Of a DNA stretch of 64,000 nucleotides, positions 33,347 through 41,977 are shown one piece after another. Position numbers and translations under genes: made by a program. The stretch covers positions 1-64,000 of the forward strand of contig CAWHZU010000015.1 in NCBI GenBank assembly GCA_963833885.1. The letters are read 5' to 3'. The DNA is from JASHPR01 sp963833885. GTDB lineage: Bacteria > Actinomycetota > Actinomycetes > Streptosporangiales > Streptosporangiaceae. How positions within the stretch are numbered: position 1 is the stretch's first letter; each line of letters begins with the position of its first letter. Under the pieces are notes generated by a model that did no database searches, had not been told where the DNA came from, and saw only the letters and a program-made list of their open reading frames with translations.

Positions 33347-34117
33347 ATGAACTACGAGCAGTCCGGATCTCAGCTTCGGGTGCCCAAGGCGGCCGAATTG
33401 CTCGCGGCCCGGATCCGGGGCCAGATCATCCGCCGCGAGCTCAAAGAGGGCGACGCGCTGCCAGCCGAGAGCGAGCTGATGGAGCGTTTCGGCGTCTCCC
33501 GGCCGACATTGCGCGAGGCGATCCGCGTACTGGAGATGGAATCTCTGCTGAGAATGCGGCGCGGGTCGCGCGGCGGCGCGCTCGTGACCGCCCCTGACCC
33601 CCAGGTTGCCGCCCGCGCGGTGGGAGTTCTGCTGCAGCTTCGCGGAGTTAGCTTGCGCGATCTTCACGAGGCCCGGACGATGATCGAGCCGATGGCAGCG
33701 CGGCAGATTGCCGAGTCCAAAGACCCCAGCGCCGCTATCGAGCTGTTGCGAAGCCGCAACGAGGCCGCCCGCGACACCGTGCGGGACTTCCAGCAATTCC
33801 CGCACAATTCCTGGCTGTTCCATAAAGGACTGGTCGAGGGGACCAGGAATCAGACAGTCACCGTCCTCCTGCAGACGATCGCGGACATCATTGAATTGCA
33901 GCTGACGCGCCGGTATTCGCGCCCGATGACGCCGGCAGAGGCTGAGGAGCAAATCCGCCAGAACCTTCGGTCGGTACGTGCCAACGACAAGCTGCTGAAG
34001 CTGCTGGAATCCCAGGATGCTGATGGCGCCGAGGCGTACTGGACCAAGCATTTGCTCGCCGCCGCCGCCATGGTGCTCGGCGACGACGCGGACTCGATCG
34101 TCGACCTTCCCGAGTAG
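33347..34117 (+). CDS. FadR-subfamily GntR transcriptional regulator
   Basis: 256 residues from ATG 33347. N-terminal winged helix: AAELLAARIRGQIIRREL, GDALPAESELMERFGVSRP and TLREAIRVLEMESLL, then the wing RMRRGSRGGALV. C-terminal FCD helical ligand-binding domain: LHEARTMIEPMAARQIAES, with metal/ligand His residues likely in FPHNSWLFHKGLVEGT and YWTKHLLAA. FCD regulators sense carboxylates or acyl-CoA. It lies between two divergent halves of the catabolic island, and AT-rich candidate operators stand before it and before several operons, so it is the best candidate for the island's regulator. Confidence 0.9.
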   Translation: MNYEQSGSQLRVPKAAELLAARIRGQIIRRELKEGDALPAESELMERFGVSRPTLREAIRVLEMESLLRMRRGSRGGALVTAPDPQVAARAVGVLLQLRGVSLRDLHEARTMIEPMAARQIAESKDPSAAIELLRSRNEAARDTVRDFQQFPHNSWLFHKGLVEGTRNQTVTVLLQTIADIIELQLTRRYSRPMTPAEAEEQIRQNLRSVRANDKLLKLLESQDADGAEAYWTKHLLAAAAMVLGDDADSIVDLPE

Positions 34118-34222
34118 GCACTCCGCGCCGGCTGCGGCCCTCGCGGCTGATCCTGGCTGGCTGGCGGTGTCAGCCTGGTCCCGCGGCACCGGCAGTGCCC
34201 GGCCTGACTATGCCTGTCCAAT

Positions 34223-34252
34223 CGTAGTAATCTTTCATATTATTCGACTACG
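34223..34252 (+). promoter_or_regulatory. AT-rich inverted repeat before the crotonase gene
   Basis: CGTAGT (34223-34228) and ACTACG (34247-34252) flank an 18-base AT-rich spacer. It is the only AT-rich island in this 145-bp gap and lies 35 bases before the crotonase start, as expected for a promoter overlapping an operator. Confidence 0.4.
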
Positions 34253-34286
34253 CTGACCCGCAGTGAGTCGGATGAGAGAGGTCGTC

Positions 34287-35099
34287 ATGAGCGATTACCA
34301 GTACATCCGGTATGAGCCCGTCGGCGAGGACGCGGACAGTCAGATCGTGGTCATCACGTTCAACCGGCCGGAGAAGCTCAACGCCATCAGCAGCGCGGTC
34401 GCAGCCGAGTTCGCCCGGGCTTTCCGCAGATTCGCCGACAGCGACGCGTTCGTGGCGATCGTGGCCGGAGCCGGCCGGGCGTTCTCGGCCGGCATGGACG
34501 TGATGGAAAACCTGGCGGCAGGGCGCACGACGATGCAGGCTCCGGACATCGGTGACGACTACAACGTCTTCTGGCCCGGGGAAACCTCGGACGAGGACGC
34601 CCCCAGCCTGATGAGGAATCAGCACCGGCGGCTGGAGAAGCTCGTGATCGCTGCCGTGCACGGGTACGCGTTCGGCGGCGGCCTGCTGATGGCTCTCGCC
34701 GCGGACCTGTGCGTCGCGGCGGATACCGCAGTCTTCGAGGTCAGCGAGGTCCCGCGGGGACTGGTCGCGGGCTGGGATCTCGGCTACCTGCACCGCCTGC
34801 CCCGGCACGTGGCCATGGAGCTCGCCCTGGGCTTGAGGATCAGCGGCCCGCGCGCCTACGAGCTTGGCCTGGTGAACCGGCTGGTCCCGGAGCCCGAGGT
34901 AATCCCGGCCGCGATCGATCTGGGCCGGCAGCTCTGCCGCCTGCCGCGCGCGACGCTGCTGGCCAACCGGTCGCTTGTCGACGCGCTCATCCCGCGCGTG
35001 CCGCGTGATGTAGCCGAGCGGAGCGAGATCCTCCGCAGGCAGGTCCTCGCCACCCCCGACGCGACCGAGGGCTTCCTGTGCTTCGCCGAGAAACGCTGA
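34287..35099 (+). CDS. enoyl-CoA hydratase/isomerase (crotonase)
   Basis: 270 residues from ATG 34287 with GAGAGG upstream. ITFNRPEKLNAIS is the first motif; oxyanion-hole loops are AGRAFSAGMDVM and HGYAFGGGLLMALAADLCVA. At the positions of the two catalytic Glu residues of rat hydratase, VSEVPRGLVAGW carries Glu in the first and Gly/Trp region in the second, so strict hydratase activity is not assured. It could isomerise, hydrolyse or cleave a C-C bond. It lies after the GntR gene and before the CaiB operon, with its own AT-rich promoter. Confidence 0.85.
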   Translation: MSDYQYIRYEPVGEDADSQIVVITFNRPEKLNAISSAVAAEFARAFRRFADSDAFVAIVAGAGRAFSAGMDVMENLAAGRTTMQAPDIGDDYNVFWPGETSDEDAPSLMRNQHRRLEKLVIAAVHGYAFGGGLLMALAADLCVAADTAVFEVSEVPRGLVAGWDLGYLHRLPRHVAMELALGLRISGPRAYELGLVNRLVPEPEVIPAAIDLGRQLCRLPRATLLANRSLVDALIPRVPRDVAERSEILRRQVLATPDATEGFLCFAEKR

Positions 35100-35142
35100 C
35101 GATGCCGATCACCGGCGCCGACGTCGATAGCAGGGAACGCTC

Positions 35143-35190
35143 CCGGAATCTAGCTCTTAATAGATAAATCATTGTAATGCTAGACTGCCT
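35143..35190 (+). promoter_or_regulatory. AT-rich promoter with TAAATCATTG motif
   Basis: TAAATCATTG at 35165-35174 is the reverse complement of CAATGATTTA at 39177-39186. It is flanked by CTAG on both sides (35150-35153 and 35180-35183). It precedes the CaiB/cyclase operon start at 35240. Confidence 0.45.
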
Positions 35191-35239
35191 GCGTATCGCC
35201 CGCGGGCGGTGGAAGGAGACGATCTGGTGAGGCTGCCGG

Positions 35240-37696
35240 ATGACGAACACTGACCCCCCGCCGCTCGCCCGCTTCTCCGTGAAACCGTTCGCTGAGCTGC
35301 GGGTCATCGAGATCGCCGGATCTACCGCGGGTGCCTACGCGGCGAAATTCTTCGCCGATTACGGCGCGACTGTGGTCAAGGTGGAGCCGCCCGGTGGCGA
35401 TCCGCTGCGGCAGGTCGGACCGGAGGTGGCCGGCTCGGGTTCCCTGTTCGCCTACACCAACACGGGGAAGCGGTCGCTGGTGCTGGACGTCCGCGGGAAC
35501 GACCGGGACAGGGAGCGGCTGGCTGCCCTGGCGCGCGGGGCTGACCTGCTGATCGAAAGTTCCTCGCCGGCTCCGCTGGTGCCGCTCTCGCTCGGGGAAG
35601 ACTTGCCCCGCCTGGTGCGCCTCTACGTGAGCCCGTTCGGGCTGGACGGTCCGTACGCCGGGTACTCCAGTTCTGATTTCACCGACTTCGCCATCGCTGG
35701 CCACATGTACATCAATGGTGATCCGGACCGGCCCCCGCTGCAGGGACCCCGGCATCTGAGCGAGTACTGCAGTGGCATTCACGCGTTCATCGGCGCGATG
35801 GCCGCGTTGTGGGCCCGCGAGCGCACCGGGCTGGGCCAGGCGGTCGACGTATCGCATTTCGAGGTGATGGCGAGTATCGACCAGTACCTGGTCACGATGT
35901 GGACGCACAGCCGGCACATCGAGCGGCGGGTCGGCAACGCCACGCCCGGGCCCTGGCACCCCAACACCCACGTCCGCTGCCAGGACGGGAGCCTGTCCAT
36001 CACCGCAGGCGGGCGGGCGCACCGCGAAGCGATGGTCAGCATCATGGGCCTGGACCATCTGTGGGATGACCCCCGCTTCGCCGACCCGGCGGCGCTGCTG
36101 GATCACCGGGACGAGTTCTCCGAGGCCATCGCCCCGTGGTTCCTGGACAACAAGATTGCGGACGTCGTCGAGCTGTTCCAGGCGGTCCGCGTGCCCGCGG
36201 GCCCGGTTCGCGGCCTGCGCGACGTGCTCGACTACGAGCAGATCAGCGGGCGCGGGTTCTGGTCGGTGCCGGACGGCGCGAGGGGCATCCGCTATCCGCG
36301 CGGAGCCTTCGTCATCCAGGATCACCCAGCGGTCATCGCGGTGGCGCCGGCGCTCGGCGACGCCGGTGCGGAGATCCTGGCGCGCTTCGAGCCCAGGCCC
36401 GTCCCGGACCTGCCATCGGCTGAGCTGCCCGAAGGACCGCTCAGCGGAGTCCGGATCCTCGACCTTGGGGCGGGCTGGGCCGGGCCGATGTGCGGGAGAA
36501 TTCTCGGCGACCTCGGCGCCGATATCGTGAAGATCGAGCCGCCCTGGGCGCGCGGCCCGCGGGTGGTATCCCGGGAGTACGCGAGGATCTTTCACCTTTA
36601 CCCGAACGACGATCCCGGCGACGAGCCGTGGAACCGCGAGGGCATGGGAGCGCTTTGGTCACGCAACCGGCGGGCAGTCTGCATGCGGTTCGACCGGCCC
36701 GGAGGCCGCCAGGTCCTGGAGGACCTCATCCGTCGCAGCGACCTGCTGCTGGAGAACTACTCGCCGCGGGTGCTGCCCAACATGGGCCTGCCCTTCGGCC
36801 ATCTGCAGGAGCTCAATCCGCAGCTGGTCTACCTGCATCTTCCTGGTTACGGGTCGAATGGCCCTGACGCCAACTTCGTGGCTCTCGGGCCGACCGTCGA
36901 GGCTGCCTCGGGGCTATGTGCCCTGCAGGGGTATCCCGACCGGGGCCGGCAACGGCAGGGTTACGCCATTGCTGATGCCATCAACGGGATGAGCGGCGCG
37001 GCCGGAGCTCTTCTGGGCCTGTGGTACCGGGCAGCCGATCCCGGCCACCACGGCGTGGACATCGAGGGCGCGCAGCTGGAAGCGACGGTGTGCTTTGCCG
37101 GGGACGCGCTGCTCGGCGCCCAGGCAACGGAGCAGGAACCGGACCTCTACGGCAACCGCCACCCCGAATACGCGCCGCAGGGCGTCTACCCGGCAGCAGG
37201 CCCTGACTCGTGGATCGCGATCACCGTGCATACCGAATCGCAGTGGCGCGCGCTGGCAGCACTGGCCGGCCTTCCGCAGGAGCTCGCCGGGCTGTCCTCG
37301 GGAGCCGCCCGGCGGGCCCGGCATGACGAGATCGACAACGCCCTCGCGGCATGGACCGCGCAGCACGAGCACCGGGAGCTGATGGCGCGCTGCCAGCAGC
37401 ATGGGGTGACCGCCGCGGCGGTCCAGAGCAGCAGCGAGCTGGTCGGCGACCCGCAGCTCGCGGCCCGCGGCCTGTATCAGATGCTGGCCGGCAGCGGGTG
37501 CGGGCCGTTCCCGTCTCACGGCCTACCGATCTACTTCAGCCACACACCGCCCACCTACCGCATCGCCCGGCCCGCTCTCGGCGAGTTCAACACCGAGGTC
37601 CTCCGCGAGCTCGGGCGCGGCGACGAGGAGATCGCCGCGCTGCGGGAGGCTGGGGTTGTCTGCGACGCTCCGCCGGCTGACATCCCGGCGGCCTGA
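35240..37696 (+). CDS. double-domain CaiB/BaiF (type III) CoA-transferase
   Basis: 818 residues with two tandem CoA-transferase III domains. Half one (about 15-390): LRVIEIAGSTAGAYAAKFF, ADYGATVVKVEPPGGDPLR and NTGKRSLVLD. Half two (about 400-810): GVRILDLGAGWAGPMCGRI, GDLGADIVKIEPPWARGPR and LLENYSPRVLPNMGL. Type III enzymes move CoA between carboxylates through enzyme-anhydride and thioester intermediates, or epimerise acyl-CoAs. A fused chain likely folds as the interlocked dimer these enzymes normally form. The paralogue at 50269 has 819 residues. The stop is directly followed by the cyclase-family GTG (TGAGTG), so both are co-translated. Confidence 0.88.
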   Translation: MTNTDPPPLARFSVKPFAELRVIEIAGSTAGAYAAKFFADYGATVVKVEPPGGDPLRQVGPEVAGSGSLFAYTNTGKRSLVLDVRGNDRDRERLAALARGADLLIESSSPAPLVPLSLGEDLPRLVRLYVSPFGLDGPYAGYSSSDFTDFAIAGHMYINGDPDRPPLQGPRHLSEYCSGIHAFIGAMAALWARERTGLGQAVDVSHFEVMASIDQYLVTMWTHSRHIERRVGNATPGPWHPNTHVRCQDGSLSITAGGRAHREAMVSIMGLDHLWDDPRFADPAALLDHRDEFSEAIAPWFLDNKIADVVELFQAVRVPAGPVRGLRDVLDYEQISGRGFWSVPDGARGIRYPRGAFVIQDHPAVIAVAPALGDAGAEILARFEPRPVPDLPSAELPEGPLSGVRILDLGAGWAGPMCGRILGDLGADIVKIEPPWARGPRVVSREYARIFHLYPNDDPGDEPWNREGMGALWSRNRRAVCMRFDRPGGRQVLEDLIRRSDLLLENYSPRVLPNMGLPFGHLQELNPQLVYLHLPGYGSNGPDANFVALGPTVEAASGLCALQGYPDRGRQRQGYAIADAINGMSGAAGALLGLWYRAADPGHHGVDIEGAQLEATVCFAGDALLGAQATEQEPDLYGNRHPEYAPQGVYPAAGPDSWIAITVHTESQWRALAALAGLPQELAGLSSGAARRARHDEIDNALAAWTAQHEHRELMARCQQHGVTAAAVQSSSELVGDPQLAARGLYQMLAGSGCGPFPSHGLPIYFSHTPPTYRIARPALGEFNTEVLRELGRGDEEIAALREAGVVCDAPPADIPAA

Positions 37697-38713
37697 GTGC
37701 AGGCCGGGGGCGCAGGACAGGAGCGGCTGCCGCAGTATGCGGATCTTCCCTCCGTGGAAGGGGCGCCGCCGCATTCGGCCTGGGGACTGTGGGGCGCTGA
37801 GGATCAGCTCGGGACGCTGAACCTGCTGACCGCTGAGCGTATCGCCGCGGCTGCCCGGCTGGTGCGCAAAGGCGCGGTGTTCGCTCTGAACTGGGAACTC
37901 GAGCTCCCCGATCCGGTGATCGCGCGGGGCCGCCGGGATCTGCCCCGGCATACCTATGTGGTCTACGGCCCCACGACCGTCGAGGATGTCCTCGACAACT
38001 TTTACCCGCAGAGCTCGTCGCAGTGGGACGCGTTCAGTCACGCCGGCCACCCTGAGCACGGGTTCTACAACGGCGCCTCCCTCGCGGACGTGACTCACGC
38101 CGACCGCCCCAGGAACGGGATCGAGCACTGGGCCAGACGGGGTATCGCGGGCCGCGGCGTGCTGCTGGACTTCGGCCGCTTCGTCGAGGAATCGGGGCGG
38201 GAGTTCGACTACACCACGACCACCCCGATCACGGTGGCGGACCTGGAGGAGGTGCGCCGGGCCCAGCAGGTCGAGCTGCAGGACGGTGACATCCTGCTCG
38301 TCCGGACCGGGTGGATGCGCTTCTACCTGGCCCAGCGGCGGTCCTGGAAATACAAGATCGGCAAGGATCCAACCGTGCCTGGCCTGGAGTCCTCGCGCGA
38401 GATGGTCGCCTACCTCTGGGACCATCACATCGCGGCCCTGGCGGCGGACAACTATTCCGTCGAGGCTCACGCCGGCGGGAACGTCAGCCTGCACAAGGAC
38501 CTGACCGCATTGTGCGGCGTTCCGCTGGGGGAGTTCTGGTACCTCGAGGCACTGAGCGAGGATTGCGCCACCGACGGCGTCTATGAGTTCCTGCTGACGT
38601 CGGCGCCGCTCAACAAGCGGGGCGGGGCGGGCTCCCCCCGAACGCCCTGGCCATCAAATGACCTCCGCCCGCCCGATCAACCCCTGACAGCTGGAGTGAT
38701 GCCGTGCAGTTGA
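37697..38713 (+). CDS. cyclase-family hydrolase with altered C-terminus
   Basis: 338 residues as read. PF04199 family: SAWGLWGAEDQLGTLNLLT, metal motif in SSSQWDAFSHAGHPEHGFYNG, ARRGIAGRGVLLDFGR and DGDILLVRTGWMRFYLAQ. It is clearly paralogous to the 49283 protein. Both match to LLTSAPLNKRGGAGSP; the paralogue then ends PNALAMK. Here a run of six C at 38634-38639 has one base too few. With seven, the frame would read PNALAIK and stop at 38659-38661. As given, it runs on to 38713 and overlaps the next gene. The core is intact, so activity is likely unaffected. Substrate unknown; ring, lactone or amide hydrolysis is expected. Confidence 0.83.
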   Translation: MQAGGAGQERLPQYADLPSVEGAPPHSAWGLWGAEDQLGTLNLLTAERIAAAARLVRKGAVFALNWELELPDPVIARGRRDLPRHTYVVYGPTTVEDVLDNFYPQSSSQWDAFSHAGHPEHGFYNGASLADVTHADRPRNGIEHWARRGIAGRGVLLDFGRFVEESGREFDYTTTTPITVADLEEVRRAQQVELQDGDILLVRTGWMRFYLAQRRSWKYKIGKDPTVPGLESSREMVAYLWDHHIAALAADNYSVEAHAGGNVSLHKDLTALCGVPLGEFWYLEALSEDCATDGVYEFLLTSAPLNKRGGAGSPRTPWPSNDLRPPDQPLTAGVMPCS

Positions 38714-39018
38714 AGCCAGGAACGAGGTTGTGGAGCCAGACCAGCACGGCGGCGGTGATCGTCGTTAAGGCGCCCGCCGGTGAGCCCACAGGGCTGTTCT
38801 GCGGCGGGGCGCCGATGGTGCCGCAGGCGTCGGCCGGACCGCCGGCCGGACCGCCGGCCGGACCGTCGACCGAGGAGCGCGTCGAGCTCGGCAAGCGCTA
38901 TACCGACGAGGCAGGCCGCCTGGAGCTGGTCTGCACCGTGGCCGGAGCCGGCCCGCTGACCCTGGATGGAGTCGTCCTGGGGATCAAGGCGGCGCGAAGC
39001 CTGCCTGCCTCTGACTGA
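38704..39018 (+). CDS. small conserved actinobacterial-type protein, unknown function
   Basis: 104 residues from GTG 38704 (MQLKPGTRLWSQTSTAAVIV). It contains FCGGAPMVP, a Gly-Pro-Ala linker made by a 12-bp repeat, LGKRYTDEAGRLELVCTVAG and an ending KAARSLPASD. I recall similar short proteins beside CoA ligases and catabolic clusters in actinobacteria, but no function is assigned. There are no membrane segments or obvious metal site beyond two Cys. It follows the CaiB/cyclase pair; the overlap with the cyclase frame disappears if that gene's frameshift is repaired. Confidence 0.65.
   Translation: MQLKPGTRLWSQTSTAAVIVVKAPAGEPTGLFCGGAPMVPQASAGPPAGPPAGPSTEERVELGKRYTDEAGRLELVCTVAGAGPLTLDGVVLGIKAARSLPASD
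38831..38866 (+). repeat. three 12-bp tandem units inside a coding gene
   Basis: CGGCCGGACCGC occurs three times in a row, the last with one change. It encodes a Gly-Pro-Pro-Ala linker. The unit is a multiple of three bases, so slippage would change linker length only. Confidence 0.9.
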
Positions 39019-39323
39019 CGCAGGAGATCCTGCCCACCGTCCGGACCCGGCGGGCGCTTCTGCGCGTCCCGTGCCAGCGCGAGCAGCCGACGGCCACGGC
39101 AGCCCGATGGCATACAGGCAAAAGATGTGTATGAATCCGTGCTTGCCTGCCCCGGGTATCTTGTGCATCATTAGGTCAATGATTTAACCTTTGGAGCGGG
39201 TTCCGCCGGGAGGGGGGCCTTGAGGATGGATGCCGACAGCCGGCTGTCAAGCCCAGCTGTGGAACTGCACCTGCATCTTGCTCCTAACCGAGCCGGAGAG
39301 AGTTCGGGCAAGGAAGAGGGCCT
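39019..39323 (+). promoter_or_regulatory. 305-bp gap with palindromic AT-rich operator candidate
   Basis: AGGTCAA-TGAT-TTAACCT at 39173-39190 is an imperfect 18-bp palindrome (six of seven positions per arm). It contains CAATGATTTA (39177-39186), shared with the 35165 site. It lies about 135 bases before the Liv-type transporter operon. No other gene is evident in this gap. Confidence 0.5.
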
Positions 39324-40397
39324 GTGTCCCAGAGAGTGATGTCGTTGGCGCGGACGGGCGTTCCGTGGGCCGTCTTCATCGCCGTCGCCTTTGCCGGGGC
39401 TCAGTTCGGCTCGTTCACGCTGTCGGTGGCATCGGTCACGATGATCTGGATCATCCTGGCCGCGGGGCTGAATATTAGCATGGGGTTCGGCGGCGTCGTG
39501 AACTTCGGCATCGGCGCCTTCTATGGCATCGGCGCGTACGCCGCGGCCGTACTGGCCGTGAATTACCACGTGAATTTCATACTGGTCCTGATTGCCGGAC
39601 CTGTTTTCGCTGCGGCGGCCGCCGCCTTGATAGGCCCCGTTCTCCTGGCCAGGACGCAGCACATGCAGTTCGCGATCCTGACGCTGGCGATCGGCGTGAT
39701 CGCGGACGATATCTTTAACAATGTAACCTTCCTGGGCGGGCCCAATGGCATAGCGGGGGTAGTATTCCCAAGCTTTCTAGCGAACGCGAAGTCGAGTTAC
39801 TTCTTTATCGCTTTGTTCGCGGTGGCGACGATTGCGCTCTGTCAGTACATCGGGCGGAACCATTTCGGCGCCGTCCTCCGGGGCGTGCGGGACGACCCGT
39901 ATCTGGCGCGGTCCCTGGGTTACCGGCCGCTTCGGTATAAATCAGCGGCTTTCGTCGTCTCGGCCGCGATAGCGGGCCTGGCTGGCGTCATGTACGCGTA
40001 CTACATCTCGTACGTCTCGCCCACTCCGTTTGACCTCAGCGGCGCGTCGTTCGAGGCGTTCGCCATCGTGGCGTTCGGCGGCATGGGCACGATCTGGGGC
40101 CCGGTCGTGGCCGCGTTTCTGCTAACTGCGGCGGACGAGTACGTGAACGTGGCACCTAACGACACGCTGCTCTTCTATGGTGCCGCAATCCTGATCGTGG
40201 TCGTCATCGTCCCGGACGGCATCGGCCCCGGTGCCGCCCGGCTGACCAGAAGGCTGCTGCGATCGTTCCGCTCTCGATTTGCGAGGCCGGAACCGGGCGC
40301 GCAGATGCTCAATGCCGGGGCCGGCACGGCGCCTGCCGACGCGCCCGACGGCGAGCCGCTGGCCACGCCGCGCGAGATCGGCGGGGGGCAGCCGTGA
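39324..40397 (+). CDS. branched-chain-amino-acid-type ABC permease, LivM-like
   Basis: 357 residues from GTG 39324 after GGAAGAGGG. About eight to ten membrane helices; diagnostic stretch GLNISMGFGGVVNFGIGAFYG and the EAA-like coupling region VRDDPYLARSLGYRPLRYKSAAF, then GGMGTIWGPVVAAF. Inner-membrane half of an importer for branched-chain amino acids or, as often in catabolic islands, aromatic or aliphatic carboxylates. The stop overlaps the fused ATPase start by four bases (GTGA). It begins the transporter operon livM-livGF-livK-livH. Confidence 0.9.
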   Translation: MSQRVMSLARTGVPWAVFIAVAFAGAQFGSFTLSVASVTMIWIILAAGLNISMGFGGVVNFGIGAFYGIGAYAAAVLAVNYHVNFILVLIAGPVFAAAAAALIGPVLLARTQHMQFAILTLAIGVIADDIFNNVTFLGGPNGIAGVVFPSFLANAKSSYFFIALFAVATIALCQYIGRNHFGAVLRGVRDDPYLARSLGYRPLRYKSAAFVVSAAIAGLAGVMYAYYISYVSPTPFDLSGASFEAFAIVAFGGMGTIWGPVVAAFLLTAADEYVNVAPNDTLLFYGAAILIVVVIVPDGIGPGAARLTRRLLRSFRSRFARPEPGAQMLNAGAGTAPADAPDGEPLATPREIGGGQP

Positions 40398-41977
40398 GCA
40401 GCTGGAACGGCCACTCGGCAGCAGGCGCGCCGGTCCTCGAGGGCCGCAACCTGGCCAAGCAATTCGGCGGAATCCAGGCCGTTAATGACGTGAGCCTTCA
40501 GGTCAGTCCCGGCGAGATCCTGGCGCTCATCGGCCCGAACGGCGCCGGGAAGTCCACCCTCATCAATCTGCTTGGCGGTCTCATGCGGCCGGATTCCGGG
40601 ACCATCTGGTTCGACGGGGCGGACGTCACGAGGCAAGGCGTCGAGGGCAGGTCTCACCGTGGCCTGCTCCGGACCTATCAGCATGTGCACGCGTTCCGGA
40701 GTTTCACCGTCCGCAACGCGCTCCGCCTGTCGGGCACGACGGCCCGGGCCAGGCGGGCCGGCGACCTGGCGGGGCGCACGGTCGAAACAGCAGCCCGGTT
40801 CGGCATCACCGACAGCCTGGACCGGGAGCTCGGCGAGCTGTCGTACGGGGTGCAGAAGGTCGTGAATCTGGCCCTCGTCAGCATGAACAATCCCAAGGCC
40901 TTGCTGCTCGACGAGCCGTTCGCCGGCATCACCAAGGAAGATGTGCTGCGGCTGAGCACCGTGATCAAGAGCTTCGCCGAGCAGGGAGTAGGCGTCTGCA
41001 TCGTCGAGCACGACATGGAGGCCGTGCTCGAGCTCTGCGATCGCGTCGAGGTACTGGACGTCGGGCGCACGATCTTCCGGGGCACGCCGGAGGCGGTGCG
41101 CGGCGATGCCCAGGTCCGCCGCGTGTACCTGGGTGACGCTGGGGCGGACGCACCGCCAGCGTCGATGATGCCGGACACCGGCGGCGACCTTGCCTCGGCG
41201 ATGAGCCGGCCAGGGGAGCCGGGAGCGGCCGACCGGGCCGAATTGCTGACGGTCAGCTCGCTGCGATCAGGCTACGGCCAGCATATTGACGTCCTGCGCG
41301 GGGTCGAGATGGTTGCCCGCAGGGGCGAGCTCGTGGCCATCGTCGGCCCGAACGGCGCGGGGAAGACGACGCTGCTGAAGACCATCAGCGGCCTGGTGCG
41401 ATCCCGGTCCGGGACTGTGCTGGTCGACTCCGTCGACCTGACCCGGCTGCCGATTCACAGCATCGTCAAGCGGGGCGTGACCTACGTGCCGGAGGGGCGT
41501 GAGGTGTTCGCCCCGCTGACCGTCGCGGAGAACCTGCGGCTGGGCGCGTTCAGCCGCCCGGAGGGACAGGAGGAGATCTGGCGCACGGTTCTCGAGCTGT
41601 TCCCGCGGCTGGCCGAGCGCCTGTCGCAGCGCGCCGGCAGCCTCTCCGGCGGTGAGCAGCAAATGCTGGCTATCGGCCGGGGCCTGATGTCCCAGCCGAA
41701 GCTTCTGCTGGTTGACGAGCCGACGCTGGGCCTAGCTCCGGTGCTCGTCGATGCGCTCGGCGATTGGCTCGCCGAGGTGCGCGACCGGCTCGGCACGACA
41801 GTGATCATCGCAGAGCAGAGCGCCAAGCTCGCTCGGGGCTTGTGCGACCGGATGTACGTGCTCGTAGGCGGGCGGGTGCTTGCCGAGCGAGGGAAAGAGG
41901 GGTTCTCGGATGAGGAGCTGTTCACCATGTACCTCGGTGCGGACAGCTCGACTGGCAGCGACCTACGTTGGAGATGA
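40394..41977 (+). CDS. fused LivG-LivF ABC ATPase
   Basis: 527 residues with two complete nucleotide-binding domains. First: ALIGPNGAGKSTLINLLGG, signature LSYGVQK, ALLLDEPFAGI. Second (from about 277): AIVGPNGAGKTTLLKTISG, signature LSGGEQQMLAIG, LLLVDEPTLGLAP. The first signature is degenerate (LSYGVQK rather than LSGGQ), the usual state of LivG. The two ATPases are separate genes in most Liv systems; here they are one chain joined by a linker (GDLASAMSRPGEPGAADRAE). It powers uptake together with the adjacent permeases and binding protein. Start and stop both overlap neighbours by four bases. Confidence 0.92.
   Translation: MSSWNGHSAAGAPVLEGRNLAKQFGGIQAVNDVSLQVSPGEILALIGPNGAGKSTLINLLGGLMRPDSGTIWFDGADVTRQGVEGRSHRGLLRTYQHVHAFRSFTVRNALRLSGTTARARRAGDLAGRTVETAARFGITDSLDRELGELSYGVQKVVNLALVSMNNPKALLLDEPFAGITKEDVLRLSTVIKSFAEQGVGVCIVEHDMEAVLELCDRVEVLDVGRTIFRGTPEAVRGDAQVRRVYLGDAGADAPPASMMPDTGGDLASAMSRPGEPGAADRAELLTVSSLRSGYGQHIDVLRGVEMVARRGELVAIVGPNGAGKTTLLKTISGLVRSRSGTVLVDSVDLTRLPIHSIVKRGVTYVPEGREVFAPLTVAENLRLGAFSRPEGQEEIWRTVLELFPRLAERLSQRAGSLSGGEQQMLAIGRGLMSQPKLLLVDEPTLGLAPVLVDALGDWLAEVRDRLGTTVIIAEQSAKLARGLCDRMYVLVGGRVLAERGKEGFSDEELFTMYLGADSSTGSDLRWR

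Noticed and set aside
38831..38866. 12-bp tandem units considered as a regulatory repeat array
   Set aside because: They lie in frame within a coding gene and encode a Gly-Pro-Ala linker, so slippage in a linker explains them.
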